Source of the DNA: Hymenobacter aerophilus DSM 13606
GTDB lineage: Bacteria; Bacteroidota; Bacteroidia; Cytophagales; Hymenobacteraceae
Assembly: GCF_000382225.1 (NCBI RefSeq)
Contig: NZ_KB907827.1
Location: 1 to 43,793, forward strand
DNA: 43,793 nucleotides
Reading direction: 5' to 3'
Numbering within the stretch: position 1 is the first letter of the stretch; the number at the start of each line of letters is the position of its first letter. Under the pieces are notes generated by a model. It was not told the origin of the DNA. It saw nothing but the letters and a program-made list of their open reading frames with translations, and made no database searches. The translations under genes and the position numbers were made by a program. Below are positions 1 to 8,296 of this stretch, one piece after another.

Positions 1-256
1 TGCGCTGTTCCGGGGTCTGCTCCACGGCGGGGGCGGCGGCGGGGGAAGTGGGTCCGGCGGCCTGAAAAGTTACGAAATGAGTGGCATAGCGTCGGCACCA
101 GGTCAGGACCGTGCTGCGGCCTTGGATGCCGTAGCGCCGCTGGGCTTGTTTGTAGCTCAACTCACCGCGGCCGACTTCTCCCACCACGGCCAATTTAAAA
201 GGCAAACTGTAGTCGCGTTGACTACGCCGCTCGCGCGGCTCAGAGGAGTTTTTCAT
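1..256 (-). mobile_element. IS3-family transposase OrfA, 5' part (cut by window edge)
   Basis: Reading leftwards from an ATG at 256, 85 codons stay open to the window edge. The product begins MKNSSEPRERRSQRDYSL, followed by an FKLAVVGEVGRGELSYKQAQ segment and a RYGIQGRSTVLTWCRRY helix-turn-helix. This is the N-terminal DNA-binding pattern of the OrfA proteins of IS3-family elements common in Bacteroidota. The gene is incomplete: OrfB and the far end of the element lie outside the window. The element's terminus probably lies at about 272-300, where a TGTCCCGTCCGG-like end precedes the gene in its own reading direction, but the inverted repeat cannot be proven from one end. Confidence 0.8.
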
Positions 257-300
257 GACAACTTTTGGAAAAGTGTCAACATATTGCCGGACGGGACACA

Positions 301-344
301 AACAGAAAAAAGGGCTACCCAATTGGGTAGCCCTTTTTTCTGTT
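301..344. terminator. Bidirectional rho-independent terminator
   Basis: A perfect 20-bp stem (301-320 with 325-344) closes on an AATT loop. The GC-rich top of the stem (GGGCTACCC) is flanked by an A6 run on one side and a T6 run on the other, so it can terminate transcription in both directions. It lies 19 bp past the susD stop codon and just outside the end of the IS3-type element. It should end the susC-susD message and insulate it from the transposon. Confidence 0.9.
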
Positions 345-362
345 GACTTGAACCGAAATCGG

Positions 363-1943
363 TTAGTCTACTACATCCCAGAAAATCTTCTGGTACTGAT
401 CTACACCCGTTGGCACGTTGGCCTGGTTGGTGTTGGATTCCGACAGCGGATACAGCAGACGGGTTGGGAGCTTGTCGGGACGGGGCGAAGTTGATGCCGT
501 AGAGGCGTCAAACTTCGGCAGCGCCGTACGACGGTAGTCATCCCAGGCCTCAATGCTACCCACGGTGTTCATAGCCAAGTATTTCTGGTAAATAATTACC
601 TCCTGCTTGCCCAGAACGCCCTTAGACGGAGACGACTTGAAATCTACCTTAGGGTTGGTCTTGTTATCAGCGATGTACTGCTCGTATTCCTTCACGCCAG
701 GAGTGGTAGAGGTAGCAGACTCCAAAGTGATGTTAGCCCCACCAGCCGGACGATAGAAATACAGGAAGGAAGCTTTAATGCCATTCAGGTAGTCCTTCTC
801 GGTATCCTCCTCGGTGGCCGTGAAGAGCCCGCGGGTCTCCGCTTCTGCCTTAGAAAAGAGATGCTCCGAGAGCAACATAAGGGGAGTTGGAGCGCTAGGA
901 CCTTTCAGCAGACCACCACCGGGCAGGAAACGCGAGGCCTGAGTAGTAGCGGAGAAGCCAGGAGGGCTACGCTCTCCGAACTTGGTACCGATGTATTTCA
1001 CGCTGTCGTTCCGCAAGCCAATTTTGTAGAGCTGGGAAACCCGGGGGTCGTTGTTGTTAACGTACGAGGCAATGATATACCTAGTCGGAATCTGGTAGAG
1101 CAGTTCCGTCGCGTTAGTTCCGGCGGCCGTGTAGCCATAGCGGTTGTAGAAGGGGTTCTGCTGGCCGGATGCCTGTGCGTAAACCGGCTGTACTACTACA
1201 TCCTGTTTAATAAAGCCGTCGGGAGCATTCTGCAACGCCGCCAATTCCGTCTTCACGTAGCTGCTGGCCGTTCCGCCCGCCTCAGTCTGCGACTGACGGA
1301 GCAGAATGCGCAGCTGCATGCTGTTAGCAAACTGCTTCCACTTCGTCATGTCACCCTTGAACACGACATCCTCGCTACCAACACCCTGCGCATTAGCGTC
1401 AACGGCGTTGATATCGGAAATAGCACCCTTCAGCTGAACGATGAGGTCTTTGTAGATTTCTTCAGCTTTATCGTAGCCAGGCGTGGTGTTGGTCGCGCCC
1501 TGCAACGCCTGCGAATAGGGAATATCGCCATACTCATCAACCAGAAGCAGGAACTGGTAGGCCTTCATAATCCGGGCAATAGCCGCATGATTAGGGTAGC
1601 CATTAGCCGTACCATTGGTCTGAATGATGTTGTAATCATTCAGGTTGTCATAGGTAGAGTTGAACAGGCCCTGCTGGAAGGTGTTGGTGTAGTTAATGGT
1701 CGTTTCTTCCTGGTAGCCATTCACTACTCCCGAGCGGCCCCAGTAACCGGCTACAAAGCTACCGTAGTGGTTATAGGTAATCGAGTAGAGCGAGGCTGTG
1801 CTGGTAAGCGCCTGTGCCAGAATATTGTCCGGCGTGATGCTAGTCGGGCTATTCGGGTTATCGTTAACGTCGAGGAACGACGAGCAGCCGGTAGCGGCAG
1901 TAGCCATAGCTACCGCTGCCAGCATCTTAAATGGTATTTTCAT
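363..1943 (-). CDS. SusD/RagB-family outer-membrane nutrient-binding lipoprotein
   Basis: The 526-residue product starts with a lipoprotein signal: basic start, hydrophobic stretch and Cys20 in an ATGC box, followed by SSFLDVNDNPNSPTS, typical of SusD proteins. SusD proteins sit on the cell surface as the lid of the paired SusC transporter and bind the substrate. The length and the LDVNDNPN motif point to the SusD-like_2 subgroup, whose substrates are often unknown. The gene starts 11 bp after the upstream susC gene stops and is followed by a strong terminator at 301-344, so the two form one operon. No glycoside hydrolase, peptidase or regulator is adjacent, so the substrate cannot be inferred. 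Its GC content is lower than that of most of the window. Confidence 0.93.
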   Translation of the reverse strand: MKIPFKMLAAVAMATAATGCSSFLDVNDNPNSPTSITPDNILAQALTSTASLYSITYNHYGSFVAGYWGRSGVVNGYQEETTINYTNTFQQGLFNSTYDNLNDYNIIQTNGTANGYPNHAAIARIMKAYQFLLLVDEYGDIPYSQALQGATNTTPGYDKAEEIYKDLIVQLKGAISDINAVDANAQGVGSEDVVFKGDMTKWKQFANSMQLRILLRQSQTEAGGTASSYVKTELAALQNAPDGFIKQDVVVQPVYAQASGQQNPFYNRYGYTAAGTNATELLYQIPTRYIIASYVNNNDPRVSQLYKIGLRNDSVKYIGTKFGERSPPGFSATTQASRFLPGGGLLKGPSAPTPLMLLSEHLFSKAEAETRGLFTATEEDTEKDYLNGIKASFLYFYRPAGGANITLESATSTTPGVKEYEQYIADNKTNPKVDFKSSPSKGVLGKQEVIIYQKYLAMNTVGSIEAWDDYRRTALPKFDASTASTSPRPDKLPTRLLYPLSESNTNQANVPTGVDQYQKIFWDVVD

Positions 1944-1954
1944 TGATGCAGAAA

Positions 1955-4900
1955 TTAGAAAGTTGCGGAAATAGTAGCGCCGATGAGCCGGGTAGGTGGC
2001 GTCTGCAGGTTGGTGTTGATACCAATGGCGTTGCTATTCGAGAAGCTAAACTCGGGGTCGGTGTAGATATTCTCCTTGGGTACCCACGTGAACAGGTTAC
2101 GACCAAACACGTTGAGCGAAGCCCCTTTCACGAAGCCCAGGTTTGACACCAGCGAAGCAGGCAGGTTGTAGCCCAGCGTCAGCTCACGAATCTTGAAGAA
2201 ACGGCCGGAAGTCACGTAGTTTTCAGCAACACCGCGGTTGTAAGCGGTGCTCGACCAGAACTCGTTACCACCAGGAGTGAGACCGTCGGTGTTAGGGATG
2301 TAGGTTTTGCCGTCCGGACCCAGGATAGCCGAGTTTGGATATACGAAGTCCTTGCGGTCATACATCACTGTCCGCTCGCCACCACCGGTGAAGTCGAGGT
2401 CCGAACCAATCGAGTGATACACTACGTAGCCCGTACGCAATTCAGCCTGGCCGGCCAGCGTGAAGCCCTTAAACGTAAGGCTGGTGTTGAAGCCGTATTT
2501 GAACTTGGGCTGGGTATTGCCAAACTCCTGGTTGTCGGCCGCCCGAACCGGAACGTAACGATCCTCTTTAGTGATAGGATCTACGATCTTGTTCATCTTC
2601 ACCAGCCCGTCATCGGTGCGTGCATAGTGCGTACCGCTCAGGATGGGGTAAGGCTTGCCTACCAGCGCATACAGCTGGGAGATACCGCCCGTGGAGATGT
2701 TCAGCTGAGTCAGGCCGTCGGGCAGCGAAAGCACCCGGTTTTTGTTGTAGTTGAAGTTACCACCGATAGTGAACGTCAGGCCATTGTCGAGGCGTACCGG
2801 AATAATGTTCAGGTCAGCTTCAACGCCCTTGTTCTCCACCTCACCGGCGTTCAGCAACAGGCTGGTGTAGCCGGTCGTGTTCGAGATGCTGGTTGGGATG
2901 GTCTGGTTGTTACTCTTCTGGGTGTAGTAGGTAACAGCACCCGAAACGCGGCGCTGCAGGAAGCTAAGTTCCAGACCGGCTTCGACCGATACCGTTTCCT
3001 CGGGCTTCAGGCCCGGCTGCACAAGGCCGTTGTTGGCCTGGAACGAAGCCAGCGAACCGAAGGGGAAACCTGCGCCCAGCGAATAGGTAGAAGCAAGCCG
3101 GTAGGCACCACCCGTATCGAATACACCAGGGCCCGTGCCAGCCAAGTTGATCTGGCTCACTTTGGAGATACCACCCCGAACTTTACCATAGTCGAGGAAG
3201 GCCAGGTCCTTCAGCGCCGGAACAACGTTGGTGAAGATGAACGAGGCATCGACGCCGGGGTAGAAGAAGCTGCGGTTATCGGAGTCAAGCACCGATGTGT
3301 TGTCGTTGCGGATCGAGCCGTGAACATACAGGTAATCCTTGTAGCCCAGCGTCAGGTCGCCGTAGAAAGCGTACAGTCGGCTCTTGGCCTTGCCGTTGCT
3401 ACCCGCCAGGTTACCAATACGGTTGCCCAGGTTGAACAGGTCGGGAACGGCCAGGGCAGTAGAGCCTACCGAGTTGAAGCTGCTGGTCAGCTGCTGGACG
3501 TTGTTACCAACGATTGCCTGCACCGAGATGTCGCCGAAGGTTTTATCCATGCTGGCGAACAGGTCAGAGTTGATGCGCGACAGGCGGCTGCTCACATCAC
3601 TTACATAACCCGTCAGGCCGGCACCGCTCTTGTTGGTGTTTAGGTCCTGGATGTAAGTGTTGAAGGTAAACTTGTTCTGGGTAAATATCTGCGACTGATC
3701 GGACGTAGTGGTACCAATCCGGTAGTTCAGCTTCAGCCAGTCCGTCACCTTATACGTCAGGTCCAAGTTGCCAAGAATCGTATTCTTATCAGTGTTGGTC
3801 CGGTACGTATCGATGATGAAGTACGGGTTGTAGTAGTAGGCGTTATAATATCCGTTCGGGTTAGCGTACGGGTTGTTCTGCCAGTCCTTGTACGACGAAA
3901 TGGGAGCCATTACCGTCGTGTTGAAGATGTTCCAGTACACGGAGTTTGCCTGCTCGTCGTTGGTCGTAATGTCCGTGCGCTGCTGCACGTAGTTGACATT
4001 GAAACCAGCTGTCAGGCGACCTAGTTCCCGCGAAGCATTGAAGCGGAAGCTATTCCGGTCGTACTTGTCCTTGGGGACAATACCGTTGTTATGAACGTTC
4101 TGGTAAGAGGCGTAGAACTTCGTACGGTCATCGCCACCCGAGAACGAAATATTATTCTGGGCCTGGTAAGCGCTGTTGAAGAACTTACGCTTCTCATCGG
4201 GGCGGGCCTCGTAGCTGAGCATCTGTATGCTGCCGTCAGCCAGCTTCTCACCAAACGGACGGATAGAGCCGTCGAAGCGGGGGCCGTACTGCTGGTTTTC
4301 GAAACCCTGGTACTTGGTTTCGTACCCTGTATCAACCGAGTTATCGGCCGTGAAGTCGGGCAGCGTGTTGGTGTACGAGTTAGCACCAGGGCCGAATTTC
4401 TCCTGGAACTTCGGCAGGAACGAAATGGATTCGAACTGCGAAGTCTGCGAAATGGTAACGCGGTTGGTATCCGAGCCCTTCTTAGTGGTGATGATCAGTG
4501 CACCGTTGGAAGCCTGCGAACCGTAGAGCGCGGCAGCGTTAGCACCTTTCAGAACCGAAATCGAGGCTACGTCGTCCGGATTCAACGTTCCGAGTACGTC
4601 GTTGGTCGAAATTACGCCGTCAACTACGATCAGCGCCTCGTTGTTACCGAGCAGCGAGCGAGTGCCACGCAACGTTACCCGGGGAGTGGCGTTGACGCCG
4701 TTGTTCGTATTCTGAATCTGCAGACCCGATACTTTACCTGTCAGACCGTTAACAACGTTCGTTGGACGGGCCTGGGTAATTTCTTTCGTATCGAGCGTAG
4801 CAGTGGCATAACCTACCTGCTGCTCCTGGCGCTGAATACCAAGAGCACCGGTAACAACAACCTCGCCCAGCACTTTAGCATCGGTAGAAAGACCGATGTC

Positions 4901-5176
4901 GATGGTGGAAGCCGTGCCGATTGGCCGCTCAACGCCTACGAAACCAATAGAGGAGAAAGTGAGAGCAGTTGCAGAAGCAGGGGCGCTGATGGTGTAGGTA
5001 CCGTCGGCGTTGGTTGATACGCCAACAGTAGTACCCTTAACCAACACCGTAACCCCGGGCAGACCCTGGCCGGTAGCGCGGTCGGTGACCCGCCCGGAGA
5101 TTTGCCGGTTCTGAGCGGCCGCCTGCTGCAACAGGACGGGCGCGAGCAGAGCCGCAGTTAATAAAACTTTCCGCAT
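1955..5176 (-). CDS. SusC/RagA-family TonB-linked outer-membrane transporter
   Basis: The product is 1073 residues, a normal length for the family. A signal peptide (about residues 1-21, ending AAAQ) precedes a carboxypeptidase-regulatory-like beta-sandwich (about 25-105: ISGRVTDRATGQGLPGVTVLVKG split over two strands). Next come a TonB-contact segment (GEVVVTGALGI), the plug domain with the signature LRGTRSL...ALIVVDGV and SISVLKGANAAALYGSQASNG (about 115-235), and a long beta-barrel ending in an aromatic residue (ISATF). It imports an oligomeric nutrient together with the SusD lipoprotein encoded directly downstream. No anti-sigma/ECF pair or hybrid two-component gene lies next to it, and the N-terminus lacks the extra STN signalling domain, so transcription is probably not controlled through a trans-envelope sigma circuit. 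Confidence 0.96.
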   Translation of the reverse strand: MRKVLLTAALLAPVLLQQAAAQNRQISGRVTDRATGQGLPGVTVLVKGTTVGVSTNADGTYTISAPASATALTFSSIGFVGVERPIGTASTIDIGLSTDAKVLGEVVVTGALGIQRQEQQVGYATATLDTKEITQARPTNVVNGLTGKVSGLQIQNTNNGVNATPRVTLRGTRSLLGNNEALIVVDGVISTNDVLGTLNPDDVASISVLKGANAAALYGSQASNGALIITTKKGSDTNRVTISQTSQFESISFLPKFQEKFGPGANSYTNTLPDFTADNSVDTGYETKYQGFENQQYGPRFDGSIRPFGEKLADGSIQMLSYEARPDEKRKFFNSAYQAQNNISFSGGDDRTKFYASYQNVHNNGIVPKDKYDRNSFRFNASRELGRLTAGFNVNYVQQRTDITTNDEQANSVYWNIFNTTVMAPISSYKDWQNNPYANPNGYYNAYYYNPYFIIDTYRTNTDKNTILGNLDLTYKVTDWLKLNYRIGTTTSDQSQIFTQNKFTFNTYIQDLNTNKSGAGLTGYVSDVSSRLSRINSDLFASMDKTFGDISVQAIVGNNVQQLTSSFNSVGSTALAVPDLFNLGNRIGNLAGSNGKAKSRLYAFYGDLTLGYKDYLYVHGSIRNDNTSVLDSDNRSFFYPGVDASFIFTNVVPALKDLAFLDYGKVRGGISKVSQINLAGTGPGVFDTGGAYRLASTYSLGAGFPFGSLASFQANNGLVQPGLKPEETVSVEAGLELSFLQRRVSGAVTYYTQKSNNQTIPTSISNTTGYTSLLLNAGEVENKGVEADLNIIPVRLDNGLTFTIGGNFNYNKNRVLSLPDGLTQLNISTGGISQLYALVGKPYPILSGTHYARTDDGLVKMNKIVDPITKEDRYVPVRAADNQEFGNTQPKFKYGFNTSLTFKGFTLAGQAELRTGYVVYHSIGSDLDFTGGGERTVMYDRKDFVYPNSAILGPDGKTYIPNTDGLTPGGNEFWSSTAYNRGVAENYVTSGRFFKIRELTLGYNLPASLVSNLGFVKGASLNVFGRNLFTWVPKENIYTDPEFSFSNSNAIGINTNLQTPPTRLIGATISATF

Positions 5177-5213
5177 GTGAGTGAAAAAGAGTTTGGTGGA
5201 ATTGAACTGGATG

Positions 5214-5221
5214 CCAAGATA
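5214..5221 (-). promoter_or_regulatory. Possible -7 box for the susC-susD operon
   Basis: On the minus strand this octamer reads TATCTTGG, one base from the Bacteroidota -7 consensus TAnnTTTG, about 38 nt upstream of the susC start codon. No convincing -33 TTG lies at the right distance. The rest of the 296-bp spacer between susC and the GH3-family gene (5177-5472) is AT-rich and shows no gene or clear hairpin. Confidence 0.35.
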
Positions 5222-5472
5222 AGACTTACTTCGAACTTCAGGAAGTAGCTAATGGCTCATCTTTCGGCTAAAAGTAAAGAACTGTCGCAACATTCTTTAC
5301 AATTAATCCCAAATATGAGGCGAATCATCGACTTTACAAGACCTTTTTCTGCTAAAACACCCTAAAACTTGGCAACGCACCTCTATACCCATGCTTTTAC
5401 AGTAAAGCTGTTTGGCAAGTGGGATGCTAGTTGTGGCCCATTGCATCATCGATTCTCGGAATATCAGCGGCC

Positions 5473-6966
5473 TTAAGAACTCGTTACGCCCTGCGCCAGC
5501 GTCCGGTCGTTGCTCAGGCGCGGTACCTTGTTCTGGCCGCCTAGCTTGCCCAAGCGCTTCATGTAGCGCTGGAAAGCGCCGGCCGGCAGTGTGGTGAGGC
5601 GCGGCGCGGCCAGGATGTTACCCGTGCGCAGATCATTATAATAGGTGTTGCGTTGTTGCAAAGCTTCGTCGAGCGTCGCGCCGAAGGCGGCCGGGTGGTG
5701 GGGCGGGCGGGCAAACTCGATCAGCCACTCGTGGCGGGAAGGCGTGGCGGGGTCGTCGCTTACCAAGGGGGCCACGGTGAATTCGGTTACTTCAGCTTCG
5801 GGGTGGGCCCGCAACGCCTCGCGTAAGCTCTGCTCCACTTCCTCGCCGATGACATGCTCGCCGAAGGCCGAGAGGAAATGCTTAATGCGGCCGGTTACCA
5901 CCACCCGGAACGGGTAGCGGCTGACGAAACGCACGGTGTCGCCGAGGCTGTAGGCCCAGAGGCCGGCATTGCTGGTGAGCACCACGGCGTATTGCCGGTC
6001 GAGTTCCACTTCGGCCAGCGTGAGGCGGGGCGGGTTGGGCTCGAAAAACCGCTCGGCCGGGATGAACTCGTAGAAGATGCCCGCATCGAGCAGCAGCAGC
6101 AGGCCGGGGTTGCCGGGCTCGTCCTGAAAGGCCAGAAAGCCCTCGGAGGCCGGAAACAGTTCTACACTATCCACGGGCCAGCCAATGGTGTCGAAGAGCT
6201 TGCGGCGGTAGGGCTCGAAGTTGACGCCGCCGTACACGAACAGGTCGAAATCGGGGAACACCTCCCCTACCGGCCGGCCGGTGCGGGCTACCACGCGGTC
6301 GAAATACATCTGCACCCAGGGCGGAATACCCGAAATGAGCGTCATCGGGGCCGGCAGGGTTTCATCCACGATGCGCTCCAGCTTCTGCTCCCAGTCCTCG
6401 ATGCAGTTGGTAGCGTAGCTGGGCAGCTGGTTACGGCGCAGGTAGGCCGGCACGTGGTGGTTGACGATGCCCGAGAGCCGGCCGACGGGAATACCGTTGA
6501 GCGTTTCCAGCTCCGGCGAGCCCGATAAAAACATCAGCTTGCCATCGAGAAAAGTGCTTTTGCCCGTGCGCTGCACGTAGTGCAGGAGCGCGTCGCGGGC
6601 GCCGTTGAGGTGGTTGGGAATACTGGCCCGGGTGAGCGGAATGTACTTGGCGCCGCTGGTAGTACCGCTGGTTTTGGCCAGATAAAGCGGCCGGCCGGGC
6701 CAGAGCACGTCGGCCTCGCCGGTTTTCATGCGCTCGAACCACGGAAGTAGCCCCTCGTAGTCGCGCACGGGCACGCGGGCGGCCAGGTCGGCGGCGGTGC
6801 GGGCACCGGCCAGGTCGTGGGCCGCGCCGAAACTGGTGCGGGCGCCCTGGGCCAGCAGCTCGCGCAACACCCGCTGCTGGGTGCCGATGGGGTCGTGCTG
6901 CCAGCGGGCGTACTGGCGGACGATGTAGCGGGCCAGCGGCCGGCTCAGAGTGGATTTCAGACCCAT
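5473..6966 (-). CDS. GH3-family acyl-acid amido synthetase-like protein
   Basis: The 497-residue product has the adenylation P-loop TSGTTSGAKYIPLT (about residues 99-112) of GH3 proteins, and further GH3 features: SGIPPWVQMYFDRV, YGGVNFEPYR, FPASEGFLAFQ and the VLTSNAGLWAYSLGDTVRF motif. GH3 enzymes adenylate a carboxylic acid and join it to an amino acid. They are best known from plant auxin and jasmonate metabolism, and the bacterial members, frequent in Bacteroidota, have no settled substrate. The protein has no signal peptide and should be cytoplasmic. It stands alone, divergent from osmC, with a 162-bp shared upstream spacer. Confidence 0.9.
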   Translation of the reverse strand: MGLKSTLSRPLARYIVRQYARWQHDPIGTQQRVLRELLAQGARTSFGAAHDLAGARTAADLAARVPVRDYEGLLPWFERMKTGEADVLWPGRPLYLAKTSGTTSGAKYIPLTRASIPNHLNGARDALLHYVQRTGKSTFLDGKLMFLSGSPELETLNGIPVGRLSGIVNHHVPAYLRRNQLPSYATNCIEDWEQKLERIVDETLPAPMTLISGIPPWVQMYFDRVVARTGRPVGEVFPDFDLFVYGGVNFEPYRRKLFDTIGWPVDSVELFPASEGFLAFQDEPGNPGLLLLLDAGIFYEFIPAERFFEPNPPRLTLAEVELDRQYAVVLTSNAGLWAYSLGDTVRFVSRYPFRVVVTGRIKHFLSAFGEHVIGEEVEQSLREALRAHPEAEVTEFTVAPLVSDDPATPSRHEWLIEFARPPHHPAAFGATLDEALQQRNTYYNDLRTGNILAAPRLTTLPAGAFQRYMKRLGKLGGQNKVPRLSNDRTLAQGVTSS

Positions 6967-7128
6967 GCGAAAAGAATAGGCGGGAGAAACGGCGGCAGCG
7001 CGCCCGGTGGTCAGCCAAAGATACCTGCCACACCTATATATAGCAGGCGTTGCGACAGGCCATCCTTTCGCGCCCGGCCCGCGTATGGGGAGCTATCAAC
7101 TTCTGTTCAGCTTTCAACCCCACCACTC

Positions 7129-7557
7129 ATGAGCAATCAACGCGGAACGGCCGTCTGGCACGGCGACATTAAAGGCAGCGGCCAGCTAACTACGCAGAGC
7201 GGTCAGCTCGACGCCCCCTACTCTACCGGCGCCCGCTTCGAGGGCAAGCCCGGCACCAACCCCGAGGAGCTTATCGGGGCCGCCCACGCCGGTTGCTTTA
7301 CCATGTTTCTGACCGGTAACCTCACCAAAGCCGGCAAGCAGGTGAAGCAGATCAAAACCGAATCGAAGGTGACGCTTGATACCTCGGGCGACGTGCCGAA
7401 GGTGGTTAAAATCACGCTCAGCACCGAGGGCGAAGTAGAAGGCCTTTCGCCGGAGGAATTTCAGCAACAGGCTGAATACGCCAAGGAAAACTGCCCGATG
7501 TCGCAGCTGCTGAAAGCGGTGCCCGAGATGGAGCTGGCTTTAGCCAAGCTTATGTAA
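7129..7557 (+). CDS. OsmC-family peroxiredoxin
   Basis: The 142-residue protein starts MSNQRGTAVWHGDI. Both OsmC redox cysteines are present, in AHAGCF and in KENCPMSQ. The candidate catalytic Arg is in STGARFEGKPG and the candidate Glu in NPEELIGAA. OsmC proteins are dimeric thiol peroxidases that reduce organic hydroperoxides in the cytoplasm. The frame stays open upstream, but the start at 7129 gives the usual family length and N-terminus, so it was preferred. A hairpin at 7581-7624 follows the stop codon. Confidence 0.93.
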   Translation: MSNQRGTAVWHGDIKGSGQLTTQSGQLDAPYSTGARFEGKPGTNPEELIGAAHAGCFTMFLTGNLTKAGKQVKQIKTESKVTLDTSGDVPKVVKITLSTEGEVEGLSPEEFQQQAEYAKENCPMSQLLKAVPEMELALAKLM

Positions 7558-7580
7558 CGGCCGGTAGCCGATTACTTGCG

Positions 7581-7624
7581 GTGTGCCGGCCACCGCAGCG
7601 CTGTTGCTTCGGTGGCCGGCACAC
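7581..7624. terminator. Strong hairpin after osmC
   Basis: A 14-bp GC-rich stem (GTGTGCCGGCCACC at 7581-7594 pairing with 7611-7624) closes on a 16-nt loop, 23 bp after the osmC stop. There is no T-run, so it may be a factor-dependent terminator or an mRNA-stabilising stem. Confidence 0.55.
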
Positions 7625-7703
7625 GTACGCCGGACCCAGCTGCACCGGGCAACTGAAAACAACTCCTTACTTTTACGGCTTCTTTCGGCTCTCTCCCGCC
7701 CCT

Positions 7704-8177
7704 ATGAATCCTAATTCTACCCGTGTCCGCCTCCGGCCCGCCAATACGCAACGCATTCCTTTCTGGGGCCAGATTTTTCTGGGGCTGATGTGGGTGGCCT
7801 ACACGGTGGCGCTGATTGTAACCGATGCGGGGGCTACCGACATGTATTTCCTGCACTACGTGTTTCTGGTGTTCAGCCTTGTGTATCTGGGCTACGTGCT
7901 GGTGCACAACGCGCCCATATTTGGCACGCAGAGCTATCTGGAGTTCACGCCGGGCTACATTGTGCACAAGGAAGGGCTCTTCAAGGCCAAGCAGGCCTTC
8001 GCCGCCGAAAGCATTCAGTCGCTCGATTTGGGTGCTCAGCAGCTGCGCCTGCGCCTGAACGACGGCAACTCGCACGCTCTGAGTTTGCGCCAGGTGCGCG
8101 GCCTCAAACGCCGCCGCCTCATGCGCGACCAGGTGCAGGCCTTCGCCGCCAAGCACAACATCCCGCTTAAGGATTAA
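7704..8177 (+). CDS. Small membrane protein with a PH-like cytoplasmic domain
   Basis: The 157-residue product has two closely spaced hydrophobic segments (about residues 23-45 and 50-68). A soluble C-terminal half follows with the pattern SYLEFTPGYIVHKEGLF...SIQSLDL...LRLRLNDGNSHAL, which resembles the small PH-like beta domains of bacterial two-TM proteins. The ATG at 7704 was chosen over upstream in-frame starts because it directly precedes MNPNSTRVRLRPANTQRIPF and lies 29 nt behind a -7-like box TACTTTTA (7668-7675). Function is unknown. The gene is convergent with dnaA. Confidence 0.7.
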   Translation: MNPNSTRVRLRPANTQRIPFWGQIFLGLMWVAYTVALIVTDAGATDMYFLHYVFLVFSLVYLGYVLVHNAPIFGTQSYLEFTPGYIVHKEGLFKAKQAFAAESIQSLDLGAQQLRLRLNDGNSHALSLRQVRGLKRRRLMRDQVQAFAAKHNIPLKD

Positions 8178-8191
8178 GCTGCATTTAAGCC

Positions 8192-8285
8192 GCCAGCTAC
8201 AAGCTGCAAGTCTGAAGGCCTGTTATCCTTGGTAAAACAAAGACAAACAGGCCGTCAGACTTGTAGCTTGTAGCTTGAGGCTGGC
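8192..8285. repeat. Intergenic inverted repeat between convergent genes
   Basis: Left arm 8192-8224 and right arm 8246-8285 are near-complementary (the core AACAGGCC/GGCCTGTT and TCAGACTTG/CAAGTCTGA stems match) around a 21-nt loop. The arms contain short repeated units of the type TAGCTTG. The repeat separates the convergent membrane-protein gene and dnaA and can fold as a terminator for both, although it lacks a clean T-tract. Confidence 0.75.
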
Positions 8286-8296
8286 AGCTTATTCAC

